Below, piece by piece: positions 21,561-28,640 of a DNA stretch of 64,000 nucleotides. Positions within the stretch are counted from its first letter, which is position 1, and each line of letters begins with the position of its first letter. The translations under genes and the position numbers were made by a program. Under the pieces are notes generated by a model. The model was given only the letters and a program-made list of their open reading frames with translations. It searched no databases and was not told where the DNA came from. Origin of the DNA: Streptomycetaceae bacterium (GTDB lineage Bacteria; Actinomycetota; Actinomycetes; Streptomycetales; Streptomycetaceae); assembly GCA_019243445.1 (NCBI GenBank), contig JAFAUH010000367.1, positions 1 through 64,000 on the forward strand. Direction: 5' to 3'.

Positions 21561-23420
21561 ATGGGCGGCGAGCGACTGAACCCGCTGATGACGGGCGTGG
21601 ACCCTTACACCGCGGCCGCGTACCTGGCAGCGCCGATCCGCATCGAGCCCGCCACCGGCACGGCGACCGGCCACATTGAGCTCTCCGACCGGTCCCGCCG
21701 CGGGCCCGAGAGGCGCGAACTCGCCGCCCACCTCGCCAGCTTCTACCAGGTGCACGTCGAACGCGTCACCCGCTTCCGCCAGGTAACCATCGACGGGCCG
21801 ATGGAGCTCGACCACCGTGGCCGGCTCCGCCCCACCAGCTCCACCCGCGAGCGCATCGAGCACCGCACCGGCCACGGCCGCACCGACCTGACAGTGACCG
21901 GCGCCCTCGCCGACGTAGCCCGCTTCGCCGCAGTGCTGCCCGTCGCACTCGCCGCGATCGACAAACTGTCCGCCCACTGGGCCCGCCCCTACCGGCAGTG
22001 GCTCACCGGCCCGGGCGAATGGCTCATGTGCCCCTCCGAACACGCCACCGCCGTACGCCGGTGGCGCCGCCAGTTCGCCGAGGCATTCGCCTACGCGCTC
22101 GGCACCGGCCGGGTGGCCAGCAACCGCGACTACGACCCGGCTGACCCGCACCGCCACGCCGAGGCCGCAGCCCAAGCAGCCCTGCGCGAACTCGGTTGGC
22201 TGTGGCTGGAAGAACTGGAAGGCCCCGACCAGCGCCGCACCGCCGCCATCTACACCGGATGCGCCCAACTCGACCAGGACACCCCCGCCCTCGTTTCCGT
22301 CACCGACGAGCCAGTAACGGAAACGCTCGCCACCAACCAGGACGACACGGAAACGCTCGCCACCAACCAGGACGACTCCGACGGCTGCGACCACACGACG
22401 CTCACGCCGGCCGCCACCGAAACCGTCACCGAGCAGCCCGTGACAAAAACCGCGGCCGCCGTCGACCCGGAGGCCGAGCGCGCCGCCCAGTGGGCCGCAA
22501 CCTCCGGCGCTCTGCCGATGGATGGCCCCGGCATCATCGGACCCGGCACCCACGTGACCTACCGAGAAGGCCGCGGCCCCGGCATGCGCTCCAAGCACGG
22601 CACACACGGCATGGTCGTGTCCATCGGCCGCAAGGCCGTCGCGTGGCGCCCGTACGGCAGCACCCGCACCCTGCGCACCCCGCTGGACGACATGCGCGTC
22701 TACCTCCCGCCGACCAGTACGACCCCACCGGCCACCGGCCGCGCCGCGTACTGGCGCACCTGGAGCCTCGCCGACCACCTCGCCTACGCCCACCGTCCCA
22801 CCGCGCCCACGGCCGCTCAAGAGCCCGTGCAGGCCCTCGCCGGGCCGTTGCAACTCTCGCTGTGGCCCGCCGAGGTGGCACCCCACGCCGAACGCCGCCC
22901 GACCGTGCGGCCAGTGACCGTCACAGCGGAGCCGGTGACGCAAACCCCCGGCGACCTCGCCCAGGTCGTGCCCCTACGACAGCCCGCCGCCGGCCCGGTG
23001 GTGGTCATCCCCTGCAGCGCGGGCAAACTCGACCGCCCGGCACCCGCCGGCGAGCTCTACACCGGCAGCCTGCACACCATGTGCCGCAAGGCCGCCGACG
23101 CGCTCACCGCGACCGGCGGAACCACCCTCGTGCTCAGCGCCCGCTACGGCCTAGTGACGTTCAACCAGGTCATCGCCCCCTACGAGCTGCGCATCGGCGA
23201 GCCCGGGTCGGTCACCGTCGCCGAGCTGCACGAGCAGGCCGCCCGGCTGCACCTCGCCGACGCCACCGACGTGACCGTGCTGGCCGGCGCCGCCTACGCC
23301 GCCGCCGTGCGGGCCGTATGGCCCACTGTCGCCCTGCCGCTCGCCGGCAGCCGCGGAATCGGCGAGATGCGCCACCGCCTCGCCACCCTCGCCCGGACCA
23401 CCCAGGCCCCCGCCGCGTAA
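21561..23420 (+). CDS. large protein with C-terminal DUF6884-like domain
   Basis: 619 residues from ATG 21561 after AAGGAAC; an ATG at 21423 has no ribosome site. The N-terminal 230 residues are helical with DPYTAAAYLAAPIRIEPATG and EWLMCPSEHATAVRRWRRQF. A linker holds a tandem ETLATNQDD repeat and sites O4-O6. A small barrel follows (GTHVTYREGRGPGMRSKHGT). The last 150 residues (VVVIPCSAGKLDRPAPAGELY, LVLSARYGLVTFNQVIAPYE) match the DUF6884 pattern of a Cys-containing Rossmann-like fold seen near DNA-modification genes. Enzymatic role unknown. Confidence 0.65.
   Translation: MGGERLNPLMTGVDPYTAAAYLAAPIRIEPATGTATGHIELSDRSRRGPERRELAAHLASFYQVHVERVTRFRQVTIDGPMELDHRGRLRPTSSTRERIEHRTGHGRTDLTVTGALADVARFAAVLPVALAAIDKLSAHWARPYRQWLTGPGEWLMCPSEHATAVRRWRRQFAEAFAYALGTGRVASNRDYDPADPHRHAEAAAQAALRELGWLWLEELEGPDQRRTAAIYTGCAQLDQDTPALVSVTDEPVTETLATNQDDTETLATNQDDSDGCDHTTLTPAATETVTEQPVTKTAAAVDPEAERAAQWAATSGALPMDGPGIIGPGTHVTYREGRGPGMRSKHGTHGMVVSIGRKAVAWRPYGSTRTLRTPLDDMRVYLPPTSTTPPATGRAAYWRTWSLADHLAYAHRPTAPTAAQEPVQALAGPLQLSLWPAEVAPHAERRPTVRPVTVTAEPVTQTPGDLAQVVPLRQPAAGPVVVIPCSAGKLDRPAPAGELYTGSLHTMCRKAADALTATGGTTLVLSARYGLVTFNQVIAPYELRIGEPGSVTVAELHEQAARLHLADATDVTVLAGAAYAAAVRAVWPTVALPLAGSRGIGEMRHRLATLARTTQAPAA
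22292..22325. promoter_or_regulatory. CGTCAC-N10-GTnACG site O4
   Basis: The most symmetric copy: CGTTTCCGTCAC (22292-22303), 10-bp gap, GTAACGGAAACG (22314-22325); 11 of 12 arm positions pair. Encodes VTDEPVTE. Confidence 0.6.
22424..22445. promoter_or_regulatory. CGTCAC-N10-GTGACa site O5
   Basis: CGTCAC 22424-22429 and GTGACA 22440-22445, then AAAA. Encodes VTEQPVTK. Confidence 0.5.
22919..22940. promoter_or_regulatory. CGTCAC-N10-GTGACG site O6
   Basis: CGTCAC 22919-22924 and GTGACG 22935-22940, then CAAA. Encodes VTAEPVTQ. Confidence 0.6.
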
Positions 23421-23479
23421 CCGGCACGGCATGATGCTCCGTTGACAACTACAACTGACCTGATCAGAAGCGAGAGACC

Positions 23480-24607
23480 GTGACCGACCAGACGTCCAGC
23501 ATCGCCCCGGACCTCACCGGCCCGAAGCCGAAGCGGTGCCGCTTTCCCGGGTGCACCAGGCCGCCAGTGGCGCCCACCGGCCCCGGCCGTCCCCCGGAGT
23601 ACTGCGACGACCCCAAGCACGACAAGATCACCAGGTTCCGGGAGGAGCAGCGGCAGAAGCGTGAGAAGGCCGCTGCAGCGGGTCGCCGCATCGAGGAGGA
23701 CCCCGCCCGCCCGGTGGACTACTCCGCCACGCGCACCCGCGACTTGCTGCCTGCGGTAGTGCAGGCCATCACCACCCAACAGCAGTACCTCGCCGAAGTG
23801 CTGGAACAACTTGAGACGCTGAGCGACCCGGGCGCCGTGGCAACCGAGGTGGAGACCATCCGGGTAGAGGCCGCAGAGCAGGTGGCCAAGGCCGAGGCCG
23901 CCCGGCTCACCGCCGAGCGCGAGAAGGAGACCGCGGTCAAGGACGCCGAGGAGGCAGCCGCCATCGCCGAAGAACGCGACAAAGACGCCACCGCCGCCGA
24001 AGAACGTGCCGCGGCCGCCGCGCGCCAGGCGGAGGAAGCCAAGGCCGCCGCACAGCAGGCGATCGAGGAGGTGAAGCGCGAGGCGACCAAGCAAGCCGAG
24101 CGCATCGAGGCGGAGAAGGCCGCCGAGATCAAGCGCATCCAGGCCGCCGCCGACCAGCGTGTGACGGACGTGGAAGAGGCAGCCGCAGCCACCGCGCGCC
24201 AGGCGGAGGAAGCCAGGACTGCCGCACAGCAGGCGATCGAGCAGGCCCAGGCCGAACGCAACCGCGCCCGCGACGAGGCGGTACGGGCGAAGGCCGAAGC
24301 CAAAGCCGCCGACAAGGAGCGGCAGCGCCTCGCCGACGAGCTCGCCGCAGAACGCCAAGCATGGCGCCAAGAGCGCGAGACGATGCGCAAGGAGTTCGCT
24401 GACGAGCTCGCCGCCGAGCGCAAGGCGTGGCGCCAAGAGCGCACAGCGATGCGGACTGAGTACACCACCCAGCTCGCCGCAGAGCGCGAGGAGTTCCGGC
24501 GCGAGCTCGCCGCCCTCACCCAGCAGCCCACCGCCGCCGACCAGGACGAGCAGCAGTCAGCACCGGAGCCCACCGGCCGCCGCACCGCGCGGCGGGCCAC
24601 CAAGTGA
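23480..24607 (+). CDS. coiled-coil protein with N-terminal Cys cluster (KfrA-like)
   Basis: 375 residues from GTG 23480. The N-terminus has CRFPGCTRPPV and EYCDDPKHDKITRFREE, a probable zinc site. From about residue 110 to 350 the protein is an almost unbroken Ala/Glu/Arg coiled coil with internal repeats (RQAEEAKAAAQQAIEE twice; DELAAERxAWRQERxxMR twice). Plasmid proteins of this build, such as KfrA, bind DNA at one end and form filaments that aid stability. That role is inference. The Cys cluster, not a helix-turn-helix, would be the DNA-binding part. Confidence 0.6.
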   Translation: MTDQTSSIAPDLTGPKPKRCRFPGCTRPPVAPTGPGRPPEYCDDPKHDKITRFREEQRQKREKAAAAGRRIEEDPARPVDYSATRTRDLLPAVVQAITTQQQYLAEVLEQLETLSDPGAVATEVETIRVEAAEQVAKAEAARLTAEREKETAVKDAEEAAAIAEERDKDATAAEERAAAAARQAEEAKAAAQQAIEEVKREATKQAERIEAEKAAEIKRIQAAADQRVTDVEEAAAATARQAEEARTAAQQAIEQAQAERNRARDEAVRAKAEAKAADKERQRLADELAAERQAWRQERETMRKEFADELAAERKAWRQERTAMRTEYTTQLAAEREEFRRELAALTQQPTAADQDEQQSAPEPTGRRTARRATK

Positions 24608-24646
24608 CCCCTGCCCTATCCATCCTGCGAGCCGAGGAGGCGACGC

Positions 24647-25279
24647 GTGCACGCAGCTGACGTGATCAGCGGGGCCCTGTTGGGAGGCGGCGCGGTCGCC
24701 CTCGCCCGCGCGGCATGGCTGGCCACCGCCGGCGCCCCGCCGCCGAGCTCCGGCCGGCCCAACCGCACCGCGCTGTGGGGCACCAGTGGACTGATCGCCG
24801 TCGGCTGCGGAGTGTACGTGCGCGAGGTATGGGCCGGCCCGCCGCCCCTGCACCCTGCCGGCACCACCGCTGGCGACCCATGGTGGCAAGTAGCCGCCGT
24901 CAGCGCCGCCGTGCTCGCCGCAGCCGCCGCCGCAGGCGTGGCCGTGCTCGCCGCCCGCACCGCAGCAGCCGTGCGCCGTCGCCGTCGCCGCTACCGACGA
25001 TCTATCGGCGACGGGGACTTGAGCGCGCTCACCACCCGGCACGACGCGATACGCGAACAGTACGGCGCACTGCTCGCCGCCGAGCCGTACCGACTCGACC
25101 AGCTCGCGGCCGCACTCGCCCGCGCTGCCGACCTACAGCCCAAGGCGGCCGCCAGCTACACCCACCGATCCGAGTACGCCCGGGCCGTCGGCGAAGCGGA
25201 GGCCGCATGGCAGCCGCTCGCCGCAGCCGCCCGCCGCCAGGGCCTCGCCCTACCGGACGCCGACCAGCTCGACAGCTGA
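24647..25279 (+). CDS. membrane protein
   Basis: 210 residues from GTG 24647. Hydrophobic segments near residues 5-25 (VISGALLGGGAVALARAAWL), 43-58 and 80-107 (AVSAAVLAAAAAAGVAVLAA), then a run of Arg residues marking the cytoplasmic side, and a helical soluble C-terminus (LDQLAAALARAADLQ). Function unknown; possibly in mating-pair or plasmid spread functions. Confidence 0.55.
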   Translation: MHAADVISGALLGGGAVALARAAWLATAGAPPPSSGRPNRTALWGTSGLIAVGCGVYVREVWAGPPPLHPAGTTAGDPWWQVAAVSAAVLAAAAAAGVAVLAARTAAAVRRRRRRYRRSIGDGDLSALTTRHDAIREQYGALLAAEPYRLDQLAAALARAADLQPKAAASYTHRSEYARAVGEAEAAWQPLAAAARRQGLALPDADQLDS

Positions 25280-25330
25280 AACTCGGCACCGCCGTTGTCC
25301 GCCACGGAAGCACACAACCGGAGGGGAACC

Positions 25331-25678
25331 ATGCTCAACCGATACGCGGGCACGTGCCGTTGCGGCACGTACGTCTACCCCGGAAAAGGGGCGTACGTGG
25401 CCGGGAAGGTGACGTGCTCCGAGCACGCGCCCGCCGGGGCAATGGTCCCGCCCGACCCGTCACCGCCGCCCGCCGGCATGCACGAGGTGGAGATGCACAT
25501 CACCGGAGACCTGCACGGGTGCGACGCCGCATTGGAAACGCTGCGACTGTCCCCGCTCACCAACGTGATGACCGCACAGCGCGCCACTCCCGAGCCCGGC
25601 CGCGTCGAGGTCACCGCCCGCGTGCGGTTCTACGGCGAACGGTGGCAGGCCGAAGAAGACTGGGAGGCCCGCCCGTGA
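25331..25678 (+). CDS. hypothetical protein with short Cys motif
   Basis: 115 residues from ATG 25331 (GGAGGGG 6 bp upstream). Starts LNRYAGTCRCGTYVYPGKG and VTCSEHAP, a small zinc knuckle, followed by a Pro-rich hinge and a beta-rich C-terminus (EVEMHITGDLHGCDAALETL, RVEVTARVRFYGERW). Overlaps the exonuclease start by GTGA. Unknown function, presumably linked to the exonuclease. Confidence 0.5.
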   Translation: MLNRYAGTCRCGTYVYPGKGAYVAGKVTCSEHAPAGAMVPPDPSPPPAGMHEVEMHITGDLHGCDAALETLRLSPLTNVMTAQRATPEPGRVEVTARVRFYGERWQAEEDWEARP

Positions 25679-26310
25679 CCACCACCCCGGACCTCGCCGA
25701 ACTCCGGCGCACACGCGCACGACAGGCCCCGATCGAGCAATGGGCCCGCGACGTACTCGCCGACCCCGGCACCGTCGCCCTGGACCTAGAGACCACCGGA
25801 CTGGGCCGCGCGTACGTGGTCGAGGCCGCCGTTGTCCGCATGGACGGCACCGCCATGCTGGACACCCTCGTCAACCCGCGGCACCCGATCTCACCGGATG
25901 CGACCAAGGTGCACGGTCTCACCGAGGACCACGTGAGGCACGCGCCCACATGGCCGGAGATCCTGCCCGAGCTCACCCGGATCTTGGCAGACCGCCGCAT
26001 CGTCATCTACCACGCCGCTTTTGACCGGCGGATCCTGCGCAACGAGATGGACCGATACCACCGTACCCAAGACCCGAGCACCGCAGTGCCCACCGACCAG
26101 TGGCACCCGCTCGCCGGGCAGTGGGTCGAGAAGCTGCACACCGAGTGCGCGATGAAGAAGCACGCCGAGTGGGTCGGCCAGTGGTCGACCCAGCACGACC
26201 ACTGGCGGTACTGGCCTCTGCCCGGCGACCACCGCGCCGCCGGAGACTGCCGTGCCCTCATACGCCGGCTGCGCGACATCGCCGGGCACCAGCCCGGCGA
26301 AGACGAGTAA
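25675..26310 (+). CDS. DnaQ-like DEDDh 3'-5' exonuclease
   Basis: 211 residues from GTG 25675, coupled to the previous gene. ExoI motif VALDLETTGLG (catalytic Asp and Glu), ExoII region IVIYHAAFDRRILRNEM (Asp), ExoIII-like GDHRAAGDCRALIRRL (His and Asp); this is the DEDDh family that includes the proofreading epsilon subunit of DNA polymerase III. VHGLTEDHVRHAPTW is the usual segment between motifs. It would trim 3' ends, perhaps in replication or repair of transferred DNA. Confidence 0.85.
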   Translation: MTTTPDLAELRRTRARQAPIEQWARDVLADPGTVALDLETTGLGRAYVVEAAVVRMDGTAMLDTLVNPRHPISPDATKVHGLTEDHVRHAPTWPEILPELTRILADRRIVIYHAAFDRRILRNEMDRYHRTQDPSTAVPTDQWHPLAGQWVEKLHTECAMKKHAEWVGQWSTQHDHWRYWPLPGDHRAAGDCRALIRRLRDIAGHQPGEDE

Positions 26311-26339
26311 CCACCGCAGCCCAGCCCCCAGAATCCAGC

Positions 26340-26387
26340 CACACCTGCGGGAACCTAACGGGCGCCCGTTAGGTTCCCGCAGGTGTG
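26340..26387. terminator. 24-bp perfect palindromic terminator
   Basis: Bases 26340-26363 are the exact reverse complement of 26364-26387 (CACACCTGCGGG... on the left, ...CCCGCAGGTGTG on the right). It sits between the convergent exonuclease and membrane-protein genes, so it should stop transcription from both sides. Confidence 0.8.
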
Positions 26388-26389
26388 TG

Positions 26390-27032
26390 TTATGCGCGAG
26401 GTGTGTCCGTCTCGGTAGGACCGAGATCGCTGATGGCGCGCAGTGCGGTTGCATACCGCTCGTTCTCAATGCGGCTGCGCCGCCACTGCCACAGGGCATG
26501 CGCCACGCCGAGGACAGCCGAGGCGCCGACTACTGCTTCGCCCAGCTGGGTCAGCTGCCGGTTGCGTTGCTGCTCCGTCAGCGCCTCGAAGGCAGCCTGA
26601 TGGTAGACCAGCTCCCACCACAGATACCCCATCACAGCGGTCACGGCGAAGACCGAGGCCAGCACGAGCCACAACCACAGTATCGCCTCAACCGACCACA
26701 ACGGCCGCCGTACCGGAAGTCCGAGCGCTCTGTGTGCCGCGCGAGCCAGGGCACGCTCCCGCCGCTGTACCACGTAGCTCGCGCCGCCGACGGGCAGGCA
26801 GGACAGACTCAGCAGGGAGCCGGTGTTCGTCAGCAATGCTCCTGTGCTGGGCAGCATGATGTTCAGGAAGTCGATCACTAGCCCGAGGAAGAACAACACC
26901 AGCGCGAGACCGCGCAGCCGGTTGGACCACGGAAAGGTCACGGCCCTTGAACCAGTCCTGCCCGGCGCGCCACGCGCCAGCGCACAGCACAGCGAACAAG
27001 AACACGGCGAAGACGATGGCCGCGAGCGGCAC
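26390..27032 (-). pseudogene. membrane protein gene, probable frameshift near 26941
   Basis: Two frames seem to belong together. GTG 27032 has a strong ribosome site (GGAGGGG 6 bp upstream) and encodes MPLAAIVFAVFLFAVLCAGA, a membrane segment, then loses coding character near 26940. A second frame, GTG 26941 to 26390, encodes 183 residues with segments LALVLFFLGLVIDFLNIM, AILWLWLVLASVFAVTAVMG and AVVGASAVLGVAHALW. Either there are two genes with a weak start for the second, or one gene with a frameshift. Four membrane segments in total, unknown role. Confidence 0.45.
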
Positions 27033-27046
27033 GGTATTCCCCTCCC

Positions 27047-27742
27047 TTACTCGCCGCTCTGTGCGGCGAGCCAGTCCATCAGTTGCTCAGGTGTGAAGAA
27101 CTCCCCTTGGTCATCATGGGGTTCGCTGACCAGTCGACGTCCGGCGGGAGGCACACCACGCCTCCCTGCCCAGGCCCGGGCAGCGACCCTAGGCGGCATC
27201 TCGCCGTCCGGGATCAGCGTTCCGGTGTTCGCGTACGGGTCGCCCGCCGCCCGCGCGGCGGTCACCACGGCGCCGAGAGCGGCCGGCTCCTGGACGCCCT
27301 CGCTGATGGCCTCCAGGAGCGCATCGCGAATCACACGTGCAGCTCCTCCGGCCCCGCGGCGGTCCGCCTTGCCGACCCGGCCCGGGTAGGTCAACCGGTC
27401 CCGGTGCCAGGCGTCATCGACGTTGTCGACCTGTTCACCGAGCCGCAGACAGTTCGGGCGGCAACACAGACTGAGATCGCATTCGTGCCGGACGACGAAC
27501 CCAGGCGGGATCGGTCCGTGATGGGCACCCCACATCCATCGCGATGGGCGTACCACCACATCGTCACCCGACGCCGCCTCTCGGACCCAAAAGCGCCCGT
27601 AGCCGTCATCGCTGAGTGCCCCGCAGTAAATCCAGTCCCGATCGGTGACAACGATCTTCGACCGTATGCGGGCCCACTCCCCCAGGTCCGCCCGCGGGGG
27701 AATGTCGACCGGTGGGCGGACCACCTCCGGAACGGTAGGCAC
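27047..27742 (-). CDS. HNH endonuclease-like protein
   Basis: 231 residues from ATG 27742. WIYCGALSDDGYGRFWV and then FVVRHECDLSLCCRPNCLRLGEQVDNVDDAW form the HNH_3-type core (usually vcHkCdnp.CvNPdHL..gT..dN). The first His and the Asn-x-L are in place, with Cys residues replacing some neighbours. Such enzymes nick DNA and often travel as homing-like genes. The C-terminal half is a separate helical region ending EFFTPEQLMDWLAAQ. Directly upstream of the membrane-protein gene in one operon. Confidence 0.65.
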   Translation of the reverse strand: MPTVPEVVRPPVDIPPRADLGEWARIRSKIVVTDRDWIYCGALSDDGYGRFWVREAASGDDVVVRPSRWMWGAHHGPIPPGFVVRHECDLSLCCRPNCLRLGEQVDNVDDAWHRDRLTYPGRVGKADRRGAGGAARVIRDALLEAISEGVQEPAALGAVVTAARAAGDPYANTGTLIPDGEMPPRVAARAWAGRRGVPPAGRRLVSEPHDDQGEFFTPEQLMDWLAAQSGE

Positions 27743-27751
27743 AGCCGGCGG

Positions 27752-28156
27752 TCAGACGGACGCCGCCGCAGCAGCGGCCGCACCCTGTTCGGGAATCGCG
27801 GACGCCGCCGAGTCGACCCGCTCGCTCGACTCACCCGAGGAGGCCGCCGCTTTGTCGTCGCTGCGTTTGTCGTTGCCGTCTGCCCGGTCGCCGACCGCGT
27901 CGCCCGTGCTGCCGACCTCTTCCACGAACTTGAGGTATGCGGCCACGTCCCGCGGCTCCAGGTCGAGGAGGATAGCGGCGCGTTCCTTGCCAACCAGCTC
28001 GACCACCGAGGCGACCGCCCGGGCCGCCGCGACGCGCGCCGCGTATTCGTCGTCCAGTGCCTTGAACGCCGCGTCGGCCGCCTCGCGCTCGCGCTTGTGC
28101 TGCTCACGCAGCGCGGCCCGTCGTTCCTGAATCTTGTTGTTGCGTGCAGATGCCAT
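27752..28156 (-). CDS. hypothetical helical protein
   Basis: 134 residues from ATG 28156; an upstream in-frame start at 28186 lacks a ribosome site. Strongly charged helix at the start (KIQERRAALREQHKREREAA), then VVELVGKERAAILLDLEPRDVAAYLKFVEE, which looks like a small DNA-binding helical motif, then an acidic/Ser/Ala disordered tail. First gene of the minus operon, divergent from the relaxase region; could be a relaxosome accessory protein. That role is inference from position. Confidence 0.5.
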   Translation of the reverse strand: MASARNNKIQERRAALREQHKREREAADAAFKALDDEYAARVAAARAVASVVELVGKERAAILLDLEPRDVAAYLKFVEEVGSTGDAVGDRADGNDKRSDDKAAASSGESSERVDSAASAIPEQGAAAAAAASV

Positions 28157-28227
28157 GCCCGCAGTGTAGGAGACGACCCCCGGCACGTGGCACCACCTTG
28201 CCCGCCGGATTCCTAACGGCTCCCTCC

Positions 28228-28508
28228 CGGCACACGCGGCCGGCCGATGGCCGCCCGCGTGTGCCGCTCACTGTAGCGCTGTGGCGGGCCGGTTGGGGTG
28301 ACCGGCCGGGGATGGCGGCGTTCGCCGCCCTACGGGCCGCCCAAGGGCGTCCCGAGGCTCACGCAAGCGTGAGCCAGTCGAGCACAGCTCGACAGACGAG
28401 CTCATCCAGCGAAGCATGGATGAGCAGGCATCAGCAGAGCTGATGCCAAAGGCAAGGACAGCTGATAGCTCAGCTCAGCGAAAAGCATGCTGAGCTGAGC
28501 TATCAGCT
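28228..28508. other. candidate oriT: run of eight hairpins
   Basis: Eight inverted repeats in 281 bp, just before the relaxase gene: 28228-28266 (12-bp arms starting CGGCACACGCGG), 28287-28307, 28314-28329, 28356-28375 (GGCTCACG/CGTGAGCC), 28377-28393 (GTCGAGC/GCTCGAC), 28400-28425 (GCTCATCC/GGATGAGC, loop AGCGAAGCAT), 28428-28446 (GCATCAGC/GCTGATGC), and 28460-28508 (20-bp arms, loop GAAAAGCAT). MobF relaxases recognise a hairpin beside nic next to their gene, so this is where I would place oriT. The nick site cannot be read from sequence alone. Confidence 0.6.
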
Positions 28509-28640
28509 CAAAAACAACAGCACACCTCTTGCTACCCGGAACGATCATGAAAAACAAGGGTACGATCTGCGGGTGATTCTCGCCCCGAACAGCCGCGCGA
28601 GTGCCTCTGTGCGCCCGCAGGCCGGGGCGGTGAATGCCGC

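Noticed and set aside
21270-22943. 557-codon open frame on the minus strand
   Set aside because: Shadow of the DUF6884-like gene; Gly-rich with no motif or ribosome site.
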